From JABGQS01 sp963674545 (GTDB lineage: Bacteria > Bacillota > Clostridia > Christensenellales > SZUA-584): a stretch of 64,000 bases of DNA. The DNA lies in contig CAXXFB010000001.1 of NCBI GenBank assembly GCA_963674545.2, positions 2,852,001-2,916,000 of the forward strand. The letters are read 5' to 3'. Position 1 is the stretch's first letter, and each line of letters opens with the position of its first letter. Below, piece after piece: positions 36,027 to 43,793 of the stretch. The position numbers were made by a program, and so were the translations under genes. The notes below the pieces were generated by a model. That model was not told where the DNA came from and ran no database searches. It saw nothing but the letters and a program-made list of their open reading frames with translations.

Positions 36027-36194
36027 AGCCCGGCAAATTTTACAGCGCTTAAGGCAGGCTCATCAACGTTTAAATATACGGTTGACGGCGTGAGTACTAC
36101 ATATGACGTGACAATAAAAGAGAGCGACCTGCCGTCTGCAGGTCAAGACTTTACACTAGTGTACTTACTTGCAGTGCTTGCAGTACTTACTTGA
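36027..36194 (+). pseudogene. C-terminal remnant of a second LPXTG surface protein (plus strand)
   Basis: From 36027 the frame reads SPANFTALKAGSSTFKYTVD, then GVSTTYDVTIKESDLPSAGQ and a short hydrophobic tail ending TGA 36192-36194. The same order (SPATFTGLKAG, VDGVSVSYDV, LPNTGQ) occurs at the end of the protein at 12775-14610. The motif is LPSAG rather than LPXTG and the membrane helix is cut short with no basic tail, so it could not be sorted. There is no start codon or ribosome binding site. Confidence 0.78.
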
Positions 36195-36250
36195 GTGTTT
36201 GGCATAACAATGAAACTGTGCAGTAAAAGTAGCGCTAATAAAGTAAGATT

Positions 36251-36281
36251 AAAAGACGCAGCAAATAAGCGGCGTCTTTTT
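36251..36281 (+). terminator. Hairpin terminator upstream of the sortase gene
   Basis: AAAAGACGC and GCGTCTTTT form a perfect nine-base stem around a 12-base loop, with one further T. It probably ended transcription of the decayed plus-strand surface protein gene. Confidence 0.7.
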
Positions 36282-36359
36282 ACTTGTAAACATATCGGAA
36301 TTTGTTTACTATAGTTAGAGATAAAAATAAACAGGATATAAAGGAGAGATAAGGCAGGG

Positions 36360-37043
36360 ATGAACTGGCATAATATCAGAATGTTTTTCAAAACATTATT
36401 TAAGAGGCGGCTTGCAGTCGTTTTGATTTCTCTTGCCGGTGTAATGCTTATAGCGGCAGCGATAGCCGGATATATTATATATCATCAAGGTGAAATAGCT
36501 GCAGATAATGCGCAGAAGCTGCTTGAGGAATATAAGCAGAGCATATCTACAGTAGAGACTGAAGAGACGGCTGGTCTATCGACTCCAATACAGCAAGCCT
36601 CTGATGAGCTGGTGCCATCTCCAATACAAACTCCAATACATAAAACATACGAAGGGTATAAGGTTCTAGGCACTATTATGATAGATAAGCTGGGGTTAGA
36701 GCTGCCTGTAATTTCAGAAACGAGCAATGCTGCTTTAAAAGTATCGTGCTGTTATTATCAAGGGGCTATGCCGGGCGAAGACGGTAATATGGTTATTACC
36801 GGACACAACTATGCAGATGGTTCGATATTCGGTAAAATAGATCAACTTAAAACAGGAGATGAAATAATACTATATACGCAATTCGGTACTTATACGTATT
36901 ATGTAGATGGAACAGAAGTTATTAAACCGGACGATACAGATGCTCTTGATGAATATAAGGGGAGCATGGCGCTTACGCTAATGACGTGCACAAGTCATGG
37001 CAACAGGAGGCTGATTGTGAGATGCTGTATCTCTGATGATTAA
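36360..37043 (+). CDS. Sortase (class D/E-like)
   Basis: This 227-residue transpeptidase has an N-terminal membrane helix at about 18-41, a linker, then the sortase beta-barrel. The catalytic histidine is H149 in TGHN, the cysteine is C210 in TLMTC, and the arginine is R216 or R217 in HGNRRLIV. The gene lies just after the LPXTG-protein remnants, so it was probably part of the same locus. Its likely present client is the LPNTG protein at 12775-14610, whose tail matches the remnants. It would cleave the motif between T and G and join the protein to peptidoglycan. Class assignment from motifs alone is tentative. Confidence 0.9.
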   Translation: MNWHNIRMFFKTLFKRRLAVVLISLAGVMLIAAAIAGYIIYHQGEIAADNAQKLLEEYKQSISTVETEETAGLSTPIQQASDELVPSPIQTPIHKTYEGYKVLGTIMIDKLGLELPVISETSNAALKVSCCYYQGAMPGEDGNMVITGHNYADGSIFGKIDQLKTGDEIILYTQFGTYTYYVDGTEVIKPDDTDALDEYKGSMALTLMTCTSHGNRRLIVRCCISDD

Positions 37044-37198
37044 TGCATACATTGAGTATTTTATTTGATAATATAACAGATATCAACAAAACGCATACCT
37101 CCAAATAAGATACCACCCCCAGATAAGAATAGTTTAGTATTAGACAAGGGGTGTTGAGCAAAGAATAATTGGTACATTTATTTCAATATTATCATAAC

Positions 37199-37253
37199 CC
37201 TTAATCCACCCAAGAACACAAAGGTGTTTGCTTTTGGGTATAGCGGCTCCATC
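37199..37253 (+). repeat. Dispersed intergenic hairpin repeat, copy C
   Basis: CCCAAGAACACAAAGGTGTT followed by TGCTTTTGGG can fold into a long imperfect hairpin; the right edge reads AGCGGCTCCATCA. It matches copies A and B. It sits in the 435-base gap between the convergent sortase and NQR-like genes, where I see no other gene. Confidence 0.55.
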
Positions 37254-37319
37254 ATATATTGAAACTGGATAAAAAATGTTCAGCTTTTAGTTGAATTTCA
37301 GTACATCTATAATTGACCT

Positions 37320-37362
37320 CATCCAAGCAAATCATTTCATATACTTGGATGTACTGTCTTTT
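37320..37362 (+). terminator. Hairpin between the convergent sortase and redox operons
   Basis: CATCCAAG (37320-37327) and CTTGGATG (37344-37351) form a perfect eight-base stem around a 16-base loop. TACTGTCTTTTTTAT follows on the plus strand. It could terminate the sortase transcript. Confidence 0.5.
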
Positions 37363-37478
37363 TTATCAGTTGCAAATCTAATTCTGAAAATTAGTATTAT
37401 CATTTTATTTAAAAAGGTGTCGGGGAGACATTACCTAAAGCCACAGCTCTGTTTTTTCTGGCTTCGATACTGTAACCT

Positions 37479-37937
37479 CTAGATCATTCCGAGAAATCTG
37501 CCTAGTTCAACAGGGTCAAGACGGTAAGCGCTCCCATGGCCCTCAAAAAAGCCATGCTCGCGAATCATGTGGATATTGAGATCCGTCCAGCGCATAACGA
37601 CATCGGTATCAAGACGTCTGACTCGAGTCTGGCGTTTGTCTATCTTGGCGTTATCCCTGAAAGGGCAGGGTAGCTTGCCCCTGTAATCTTCGACTTCAAT
37701 CTCAAAACGGCCATCCATAGGAACCGGACGCCCAAGGCCTTGCATGCCAAAATCAGTAAGCTCCTGCATTTTATCGGCCAGCTCTTCCTGAGTGATTCCG
37801 GCCTGTTTAAGAGAATCGGCGTCAGCGCGAAGGATATCCGTAAGGTTGCGGCTGTCATCACCTATAAAGCCTTGCGCCGAAAGCGCCCCGGGTATCATAT
37901 TTTCCTCTATAAGCTTGAGTTCAGGATTTTGTTTCAT
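37479..37937 (-). CDS. Unrecognised 152-residue protein, last gene of the NQR-like operon
   Basis: I do not recognise this soluble, charged protein. It has no signal peptide or membrane helix and only one cysteine (in LPCPFRD). Conserved-looking segments for searching are IPGALSAQGFIGDD, GITQEELADKMQEL and REHGFFEGHGSAYRLDP. GAAGGAGG precedes ATG 37937, and it follows the NqrF-like gene by 15 bases on the same strand. It is therefore probably co-expressed with the redox pump and could be an assembly factor, a regulator or an extra peripheral subunit. The position is the only evidence for that. Confidence 0.7.
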   Translation of the reverse strand: MKQNPELKLIEENMIPGALSAQGFIGDDSRNLTDILRADADSLKQAGITQEELADKMQELTDFGMQGLGRPVPMDGRFEIEVEDYRGKLPCPFRDNAKIDKRQTRVRRLDTDVVMRWTDLNIHMIREHGFFEGHGSAYRLDPVELGRFLGMI

Positions 37938-37952
37938 GCTGTGGCCTCCTTC

Positions 37953-39050
37953 TTAGAATTTGTCGTAATATATTTTTTCTTCCGGTATACCTTTTTCAGT
38001 AAGTACATTTATACAGGCATCTATCATGCCGGGGCTGCCGCAAAGATAACCTTCCATGCCAGATCCGTCATCAATATAACGGTCAACAACTTCGGTAATC
38101 AAACCAACGTCGCCATCCCAGTTATCATCAGGAGCGGGCTTTGACAATGCCGGGATGAACTGGAAATTATCATGGTTTTTAGCTAAATCGTAGAAAAAGT
38201 CAAGATAATACAGATCCCTCTTGGCGACGGCGCCAAAGAAGAAGCTCATTTTTATATCGATACCTTTTTCGAGTACATCAAGGATAATAGACCTGATAGG
38301 AGCCAAACCGGAGCCTCCTGCTATCATGACTATCTCACTGCAGTCACCTCGCAGATAGAAGTCACCATATGGCCCGCTGATATTGACCTGATCACCCTCC
38401 GACACCTGTGTATGTGCATAAGTCGTGCAGATACCGTCAGGCACCTGCCGTATAATCAGCTCAATTGCTTCATTATCCGACGGGACACTGGCAATGGAAT
38501 ATGCACGGTAAACACTCTCTTTGATTTTAGCATAAGGTTTGGTATAAAACTGTACATACTGTCCGGCTTTAAACTTCACTGTTTCTCCTGCAGGCAGTTT
38601 TAACCGGAATCCTTTAATATCATGCGTCAGCTGCTCGATTGATTCTATTGTTGTGATATATTCTTTGATATTGAAAAGCTCTTCGGGTATCAGGATGCGG
38701 ATATTATTTTTGATCTTGACCTGACAGGACAGCCGATAATTATTTTTGCGTTCATCCTCACTCAGATACGGTTCTTCGGTTGGCAGCAGAGGGCCGGCGC
38801 CCTCAAGAATCTGTACTTTGCACAGTCCGCAGGTAGCTTTGCCGCCGCAGGCGGATGGAATAAAAATTTTCTGCGCAGAGAGAGTTGAAAGCAGAGAAGA
38901 TCCGCCCTCAACCTTGAACACTTTATCTCCGTTATTGATATCAATAACGCATTCACCATAATTGTTAAAAAAGTACTCAGCCACAATTATAATAAGTGCC
39001 AATACGACTGATATCCCAGTTACGCTCAATACTGTTGTCAGTATTTCCAT
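37953..39050 (-). CDS. nqrF: NqrF-like NADH dehydrogenase subunit of the redox pump
   Basis: This 365-residue protein has an N-terminal membrane helix (about 4-28), then a plant-type 2Fe-2S ferredoxin domain with C68, C74, C77 and C109. A ferredoxin-NADP reductase-like module follows, with the FAD motif RAYSIAS near 180 and the NAD-binding GGSGLAPIRSI near 260. This is the NqrF order: NADH reduces FAD, then the iron-sulfur cluster, and electrons pass to the membrane subunits. The four upstream genes encode the RnfD/G/E/A homologues. GGGAGC precedes the start. It is the only visible electron-entry subunit, because NqrA, RnfC and RnfB are absent. Confidence 0.88.
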   Translation of the reverse strand: MEILTTVLSVTGISVVLALIIIVAEYFFNNYGECVIDINNGDKVFKVEGGSSLLSTLSAQKIFIPSACGGKATCGLCKVQILEGAGPLLPTEEPYLSEDERKNNYRLSCQVKIKNNIRILIPEELFNIKEYITTIESIEQLTHDIKGFRLKLPAGETVKFKAGQYVQFYTKPYAKIKESVYRAYSIASVPSDNEAIELIIRQVPDGICTTYAHTQVSEGDQVNISGPYGDFYLRGDCSEIVMIAGGSGLAPIRSIILDVLEKGIDIKMSFFFGAVAKRDLYYLDFFYDLAKNHDNFQFIPALSKPAPDDNWDGDVGLITEVVDRYIDDGSGMEGYLCGSPGMIDACINVLTEKGIPEEKIYYDKF

Positions 39051-39069
39051 TGTTGCTGCTCCCTTTTGC

Positions 39070-39663
39070 TCAGTTTATCGAAAAGATACCGGAAAAACCG
39101 ATAAACGCCAGAGCCATAATGCCCGTGATGATGAATGCTATACCCGGGCCTTCAAGACCTTTTGGCAGTTTCGCCTTCCCCATTTTCTCACGGATAGCTG
39201 CCAGTGCACTGATTGCCAGCCACCAGCCAAGTCCACTGCCGAGTCCGAAAAGCACTGACTGCAGGAAGTTGTAATTCCTGATTACCATGAACAACGTAGT
39301 ACCAAGAATCGCACAGTTGACTGTGATTAGCGGCAGAAAGATGCCGAGTTTGACATGCAGGTCAGGCAGCAGCCTGTCCATAGCCATTTCGATTATCTGC
39401 ACGGAAGCCGCTATTATCATGATAAACAGAACATACTGCAGATATTCCAGCCCCAGAGGTACGATTACCAGCTTATAAATCCAGAAATTAAGTACTGTTG
39501 TGAAAACCATAACCAAAGTAACTGATTTACCAAGACTTGAAGCTGTCTTGTATTCCCCCGATATGGAGATATATGAACACATGCCGAGGAAATTCGACAG
39601 TATCATATTGCTTGTCAGTATTGATGCAAAAAATATTATCAATGGGTTGATACCGTTTGTCAT
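39070..39663 (-). CDS. nqrE: NqrE/RnfA-type membrane subunit
   Basis: This 197-residue protein has six membrane helices and begins PLIIFFASILTSNMILSNFLGMCSY, where the cysteine in the first helix (about residue 28) is the ligand for the membrane 2Fe or 2Fe-2S centre shared with its NqrD partner. The later TVNCAILGT carries the second cysteine. NqrE and NqrD are inverted-topology paralogues that form the ion and electron path. AAAGGAG precedes the ATG. Distances to its neighbours are under 30 bases, so it is in one operon. Confidence 0.87.
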   Translation of the reverse strand: MTNGINPLIIFFASILTSNMILSNFLGMCSYISISGEYKTASSLGKSVTLVMVFTTVLNFWIYKLVIVPLGLEYLQYVLFIMIIAASVQIIEMAMDRLLPDLHVKLGIFLPLITVNCAILGTTLFMVIRNYNFLQSVLFGLGSGLGWWLAISALAAIREKMGKAKLPKGLEGPGIAFIITGIMALAFIGFSGIFSIN

Positions 39664-39690
39664 AGCCGTGTCAGCTCCTTTCCTGTCGAC

Positions 39691-40302
39691 TTAAGATTTT
39701 CTACTCTTGCCCGGGGCAAAGATGTTCGATGTTATCCAGATCAATATGCCTATCAGGAAGAACGCCGCAGGCGGCATAACCATGATAGTCCATGTCTCAA
39801 ACCCTACAAAATTCACGTTGAATCCAAAGATCGTACCAAAGCCAAGCAGCTCTCTAAACAGGGCTATGATCAGAAGCACGATAGTATAGCCGATACCTGC
39901 AAAGAAGCCGTCCGCCATAGAAAGCAACGGCGGATTTTTCTGAGCGTAGGCCTCTGCACGGCCCATGATGATGCAGTTTGTGATGATGAGGCCTACATAT
40001 GGACCGAGAGCCTTGCTGATATCGGGCAAATTAGCCTTAAGAAAAATATCGACAAGGATAACATAAGCCGCAATGATCAACGTCTGTACTATCATTCTAA
40101 CTTTATGCGGGATCAGATTGCGCAGCAGCGAAATCGTAAGGCTGGAAAAAGCCGTAACGAACGTCAGCCCAAGCCCCATAACCAGTGAATTTGTCATAAG
40201 GTTGGTGACTGCGAGACTCGAACAGATGCCAAGGATCTGCCGCAACACTTGATTGTCCTTCCATACATTTCTTGAGATGACTTCTTTCATTCTCTCAGCC
40301 AT
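39691..40302 (-). CDS. nqrD: NqrD/RnfE-type membrane subunit
   Basis: I place the start at ATG 40302 (protein 204 residues, MAERMKEVISRNVW) because GGAGG lies upstream; the longer in-frame start would lie well inside nqrC. The protein has six membrane helices. It carries the first conserved cysteine in RQILGICSSLAVT and the second in VGLIITNCIIMG, the ligand pair matching NqrE. The gene overlaps the end of the NqrC-like gene by eight bases. It forms with NqrE the heart of the ion-translocating part. Confidence 0.87.
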   Translation of the reverse strand: MAERMKEVISRNVWKDNQVLRQILGICSSLAVTNLMTNSLVMGLGLTFVTAFSSLTISLLRNLIPHKVRMIVQTLIIAAYVILVDIFLKANLPDISKALGPYVGLIITNCIIMGRAEAYAQKNPPLLSMADGFFAGIGYTIVLLIIALFRELLGFGTIFGFNVNFVGFETWTIMVMPPAAFFLIGILIWITSNIFAPGKSRKS

Positions 40303-40897
40303 TGTCTGCCACCTCCAGTTTGCTGATGGTATCCTGAAGCAGTCCATTCAAGATGCGCATAACCGAATTTGATGTTAAAGTCGCTCCGGTAATGGCGTCG
40401 ATCTGGCCGCTGCCTTGTTGCCCATAGGCAAGCGTTGTTCCGGGCGTTATTTTAAGACCTCTGAATTGTTCTCTGTAAGCCAGCTCGTCGATACGTCCTC
40501 CAAGCCCCGGAGTTTCACTCTGGTCTGTAAAAACTAGGCCGGTTATTTCACTCAGATCACTTGAAACGCCCAAATAGCCTGAAATACTGCCCCATAATCC
40601 TGCTCCGGTAAAAGGAACAGCATAGGCTGTCGGTTTTCCGTCTGCAGATGTATATTCATACAGTTCAACCCCGTTTATCGTCGTCTGCTTGACGTTCTGA
40701 TCAAACCGCTTCAGTATCTCCTGCGGGCTGCCGCTTTGATCAATATTAAAAACGTAAAGAATCGCGGTTCTTTCCGCAAGCAGCTTGTTCTCCTGAATTT
40801 TTGGTTTATAGAGCATGTCAGCGCCAGCCAGCAGTGATGTGAAAAATGCGCTGACTATCAGCATGAAAACAACAGTATATATGCGTCCCCTTTTCAT
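40295..40897 (-). CDS. nqrC: NqrC/RnfG-type subunit with covalent FMN site
   Basis: This 200-residue protein has one N-terminal membrane helix (about 7-27) and an extracytoplasmic FMN-binding domain. The flavinylation motif DAITGAT lies at 167-173, with T173 as the expected phosphoester attachment site made by the ApbE flavin transferase; no apbE gene is in the window. GLGGRIDE and other blocks also match. The length fits RnfG better than the longer NqrC. It starts four bases inside the NqrB/RnfD-like gene and its end overlaps the NqrD-like gene, so the operon is tightly packed. Confidence 0.87.
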   Translation of the reverse strand: MKRGRIYTVVFMLIVSAFFTSLLAGADMLYKPKIQENKLLAERTAILYVFNIDQSGSPQEILKRFDQNVKQTTINGVELYEYTSADGKPTAYAVPFTGAGLWGSISGYLGVSSDLSEITGLVFTDQSETPGLGGRIDELAYREQFRGLKITPGTTLAYGQQGSGQIDAITGATLTSNSVMRILNGLLQDTISKLEVADNG

Positions 40898-41862
40898 GCT
40901 GCCGCCTTCTTTCTGGTTTTTTTCCTGTCATTTAATATCTTGATATTTCTATCTATTAACGGAACGAACGCGTTGACAATAAGAATCGCAAACATGACGC
41001 CTTCTGTAAAGATTGAAAAGGCCCTTATTACCATCGCAACAATGCCGATAAGTGCACCGTAAATATATTTTGATGCTTCCTGCTTCGGAGCCGATATCGG
41101 ATCGGTCGCCATGAATACTGCTGCGAAGAGGAAGCCGCCGGAAAGAATTGAAAACAGAGGATCTGCTGCAATTATTCCTGTAAGATATAGTATGGAACCA
41201 AGTATTGTAAACGAGACTAGGCACGATGCGATTATTTTCCAGGAAGCGGTTTTCGTCACAATAAGATAAACAGCAGCTACTAATATAAGAAGAGCACTTG
41301 TCTCGCCAAGAGAGCCTGATATATTCCCTAGAAACAGGTGCAGATGGTCTGTAATGACTCCTCCTTTGTTCAATGAAATCATCGGTGTAGCGGACGTCAT
41401 GGCATCAATGCCGCCGCTCCAGTTTGTAAAACCTCCCGGAAAGCCACTGAAAGGCTGTGCCCAGCTAATAGTCATATAAGCCGGGAATGAAACATAGATA
41501 AGGCACCTTCCAACCAACGCCGGATTGAAAATATTTCTGCCGAAACCGCCGAAAACACATTTTGCGAATATTACGCCAAACGCTATACCGACAGCTGCAA
41601 TCCAGAACGGCACAGACGGCGGCAATGTCAGGGTAAACAAAAGGCATGTCACAAATAGCGCCTCGGATACCTTTGCTTTGTTACCGTCAATCAATCGCAT
41701 GATACCGTATTCACATATAATACCGGTTATAGTTACTACCGCCAGCACTGCAAGCGTACGCAAACCAAATAAGTAAACAGATGCAAGAAGAACGGGCAAC
41801 AGACTAATCAGGACCCGTGTCATAATCTTCTGTTTTAGGAAATAATTTTTGATCTCAATCAT
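40894..41862 (-). CDS. nqrB: NqrB/RnfD-type membrane subunit with covalent FMN site
   Basis: I start it at ATG 41862 (322 residues, MIEIKNYFLKQK) because a run of eight G lies just upstream as a ribosome binding site; a start 24 bases earlier would include it. It has about eight to ten membrane helices. The sequence DAMTSATPM at 153-161 is the flavinylation motif, with T159 as the expected FMN-bearing residue. GRNIFNPALVGR is conserved in NqrB and RnfD. The length is nearer RnfD than NqrB (over 400). It is the first gene of the operon, so no NqrA or RnfC precedes it, and the next gene upstream is on the other strand. Confidence 0.87.
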   Translation of the reverse strand: MIEIKNYFLKQKIMTRVLISLLPVLLASVYLFGLRTLAVLAVVTITGIICEYGIMRLIDGNKAKVSEALFVTCLLFTLTLPPSVPFWIAAVGIAFGVIFAKCVFGGFGRNIFNPALVGRCLIYVSFPAYMTISWAQPFSGFPGGFTNWSGGIDAMTSATPMISLNKGGVITDHLHLFLGNISGSLGETSALLILVAAVYLIVTKTASWKIIASCLVSFTILGSILYLTGIIAADPLFSILSGGFLFAAVFMATDPISAPKQEASKYIYGALIGIVAMVIRAFSIFTEGVMFAILIVNAFVPLIDRNIKILNDRKKTRKKAAA

Positions 41863-41934
41863 AAATCCCCCCCCGTGCCAGATCATATTCGTCTAAGCTT
41901 GCTCAAATGATATTCTTGATAATAGTATAATATT

Positions 41935-41962
41935 AGTATATAGTAATCGTCGGACTATGCAA
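41935..41962 (-). promoter_or_regulatory. Promoter of the NQR-like operon
   Basis: On the minus strand, TTGCAT (41962-41957) and TATACT (41940-41935) are 16 bases apart, about 73 bases before the NqrB-like start. The fit to the sigma-A consensus is moderate. Confidence 0.45.
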
Positions 41963-42299
41963 ATAGTAAAATAAAATTATTGGGATTTTTTATCTTAATC
42001 GAGTGATTCATTACACAATTGATGGAAGCCTGCGGAGCATTATGCTGCTTAAGTTTTAATTTGCGAGTTTATACTGTTTACTAAATATTCATCTCCACAT
42101 GTTCCTACCTACAGTTGACTGTATTATCATTTTCTTTTTAGTGTCAACTTTAGAGCAGAAGGTTATAGCTTATATTCACCACTTTCTATTTGTACAATTC
42201 TTTAGAGATTTAAATGAGCAGGTATTGACTAGTAGTGCTGGATGGGTTTAATCTTATACTATAGATATTTCCTATAAAACTATTAAATGAGGTAGAAGA
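41963..42299. other. Divergent intergenic region before the aspartate kinase
   Basis: No gene is visible. I looked for a lysine riboswitch (L box) before the aspartate kinase and did not recognise its conserved core. I also found no strong terminator hairpin, so control of lysC in this way has no support here. Confidence 0.35.
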
Positions 42300-43511
42300 A
42301 TGAGGATACTTGTTCAGAAATTCGGAGGCACATCACTCAGAAATATAGAAGTGAGAAGTGCTGCTGTTGACAAAATAACAGAAGCACATAAAAGCGGCTA
42401 TATGCCGATAGTCATTGTCTCTGCGATAGGAAGGGACGGAGACCCATATGCGACTGATACCCTCATTAAGTTTGCAATACAGGAAAGCGGGGGAAAGATA
42501 GAACCGAGGGAAAACGATTTGCTCATGTCTTGCGGCGAGGTCGTTTCATCTGTAATAATGGCAACTTCTCTTGTGCAAAGGGGGCTTAAAGCCCGTGCCG
42601 TTACTGGCTGGCAGGCTGGCATATATACAGATGACTGCTTTGGAGACGCTTCATACTACGAAGTGGACACGACCCGTGTATACAGCTTTCTCGAAAACGG
42701 TGTTATACCGGTAATAACAGGATTCCAGGGTGTTACTCACAGCGGAGATGTAACCACTCTGGGGCGCGGAGGTTCTGATACTACTGCGGCAATATTGGGC
42801 GCAGCTTTCAAGGCTGAAGCTGTTGAGATATATACGGATGTTGACGGGCTCATGACGGCAGACCCAAGACTGCTTCCGGAGGCAGAGATAATATCGGATA
42901 TGAGCTATAATGAAGTTTTTCAGATGGCGGACCACGGAGCTAAAGTTATTCATTCAAAAGCAGTTGAAATTGCTATGCGGAGCAATGTTCCACTTATAAT
43001 ACGCAATACTATGAGTAATATGAAAGGCACCCGCATATCTTCCGATCTGCCGGCAGCCGGATTTAATAAAGAAGATGTGCTTTCGGGGATAGTATTTATT
43101 GGAGACAGGGCACAACTAAGAGTTGAAAAGATGAGTTCTCAAACTGAAAAGTCTTTGCTTAATGCACTTGCAGATGCTGATATAAGCATAGACCTAATAA
43201 ATATATTCCCTGATAGGATAGTAGTTACGATAGATGATGATAAAGTCGAAGCGTGCAAAGCTATAATGGAAAAGCTCAGCCTCGATTTCGAGATCATATC
43301 CGGGCTGGGCAAGGTTTCGGCAATAGGTGTCCGCATGCGGGGTATACCTGGAGTCATGGCAAGGATCATACGCTCACTTTCGGACGCAGATGTCGAGGTC
43401 CTGCAAACAGCAGACTCTCACATGACGATATCCTGCCTTATAAAGACTTGCGATGCAGAAAAGGCGGTAAAAGCTCTGCATGAAGAGTTTGGCATGGGGA
43501 AGAAGAAGTAA
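42300..43511 (+). CDS. lysC: Aspartate kinase
   Basis: This 403-residue protein starts with the amino acid kinase motif KFGGTS at 7-12, followed by blocks FGRGGSDTTAA-like (TLGRGGSDTTAAIL) and YTDVDGLMTADPR, all typical of monofunctional aspartokinase. Two ACT domains lie in the last 130 residues and bind lysine or threonine as feedback inhibitors. It phosphorylates aspartate as the first step to lysine, threonine, methionine and diaminopimelate in the cytoplasm. GAGGTAGAAG precedes the ATG. It is alone, with no other biosynthetic gene beside it. Confidence 0.93.
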   Translation: MRILVQKFGGTSLRNIEVRSAAVDKITEAHKSGYMPIVIVSAIGRDGDPYATDTLIKFAIQESGGKIEPRENDLLMSCGEVVSSVIMATSLVQRGLKARAVTGWQAGIYTDDCFGDASYYEVDTTRVYSFLENGVIPVITGFQGVTHSGDVTTLGRGGSDTTAAILGAAFKAEAVEIYTDVDGLMTADPRLLPEAEIISDMSYNEVFQMADHGAKVIHSKAVEIAMRSNVPLIIRNTMSNMKGTRISSDLPAAGFNKEDVLSGIVFIGDRAQLRVEKMSSQTEKSLLNALADADISIDLINIFPDRIVVTIDDDKVEACKAIMEKLSLDFEIISGLGKVSAIGVRMRGIPGVMARIIRSLSDADVEVLQTADSHMTISCLIKTCDAEKAVKALHEEFGMGKKK

Positions 43512-43644
43512 CGGTACATAATAAAAAATCCGGGCAAAAAGCATAAATGATTATTTCTGAATCTGGCTGTCTTGTCCGGCGGAAAGCTTTATATCATAAC
43601 TGTGGCTTTCAATAAAGTTAATGTTCGTCTTTTTGTACAGAAAG

Positions 43645-43665
43645 CAGCAATTCAATGCTGTTTTT
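43645..43665 (+). terminator. Weak terminator after lysC
   Basis: CAGCA and TGCTG pair around a six-base loop, followed by TTTTT. It is short and lies 134 bases after the lysC stop. Confidence 0.3.
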
Positions 43666-43793
43666 GATTGCTTATAAGATGCCATTTCGCAAATTTAATA
43701 CCGTAATATTTTAACATAAACAGTATTTTGTCTATTCTTATTAGCGCTGTATAGCTTTATAATTTGATAAACAGTAAATTATAGAGGGTTGAT

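Noticed and set aside
41963..42299. Possible lysine riboswitch before the aspartate kinase
   Set aside because: I could not find the conserved L-box core or a terminator/antiterminator pair.
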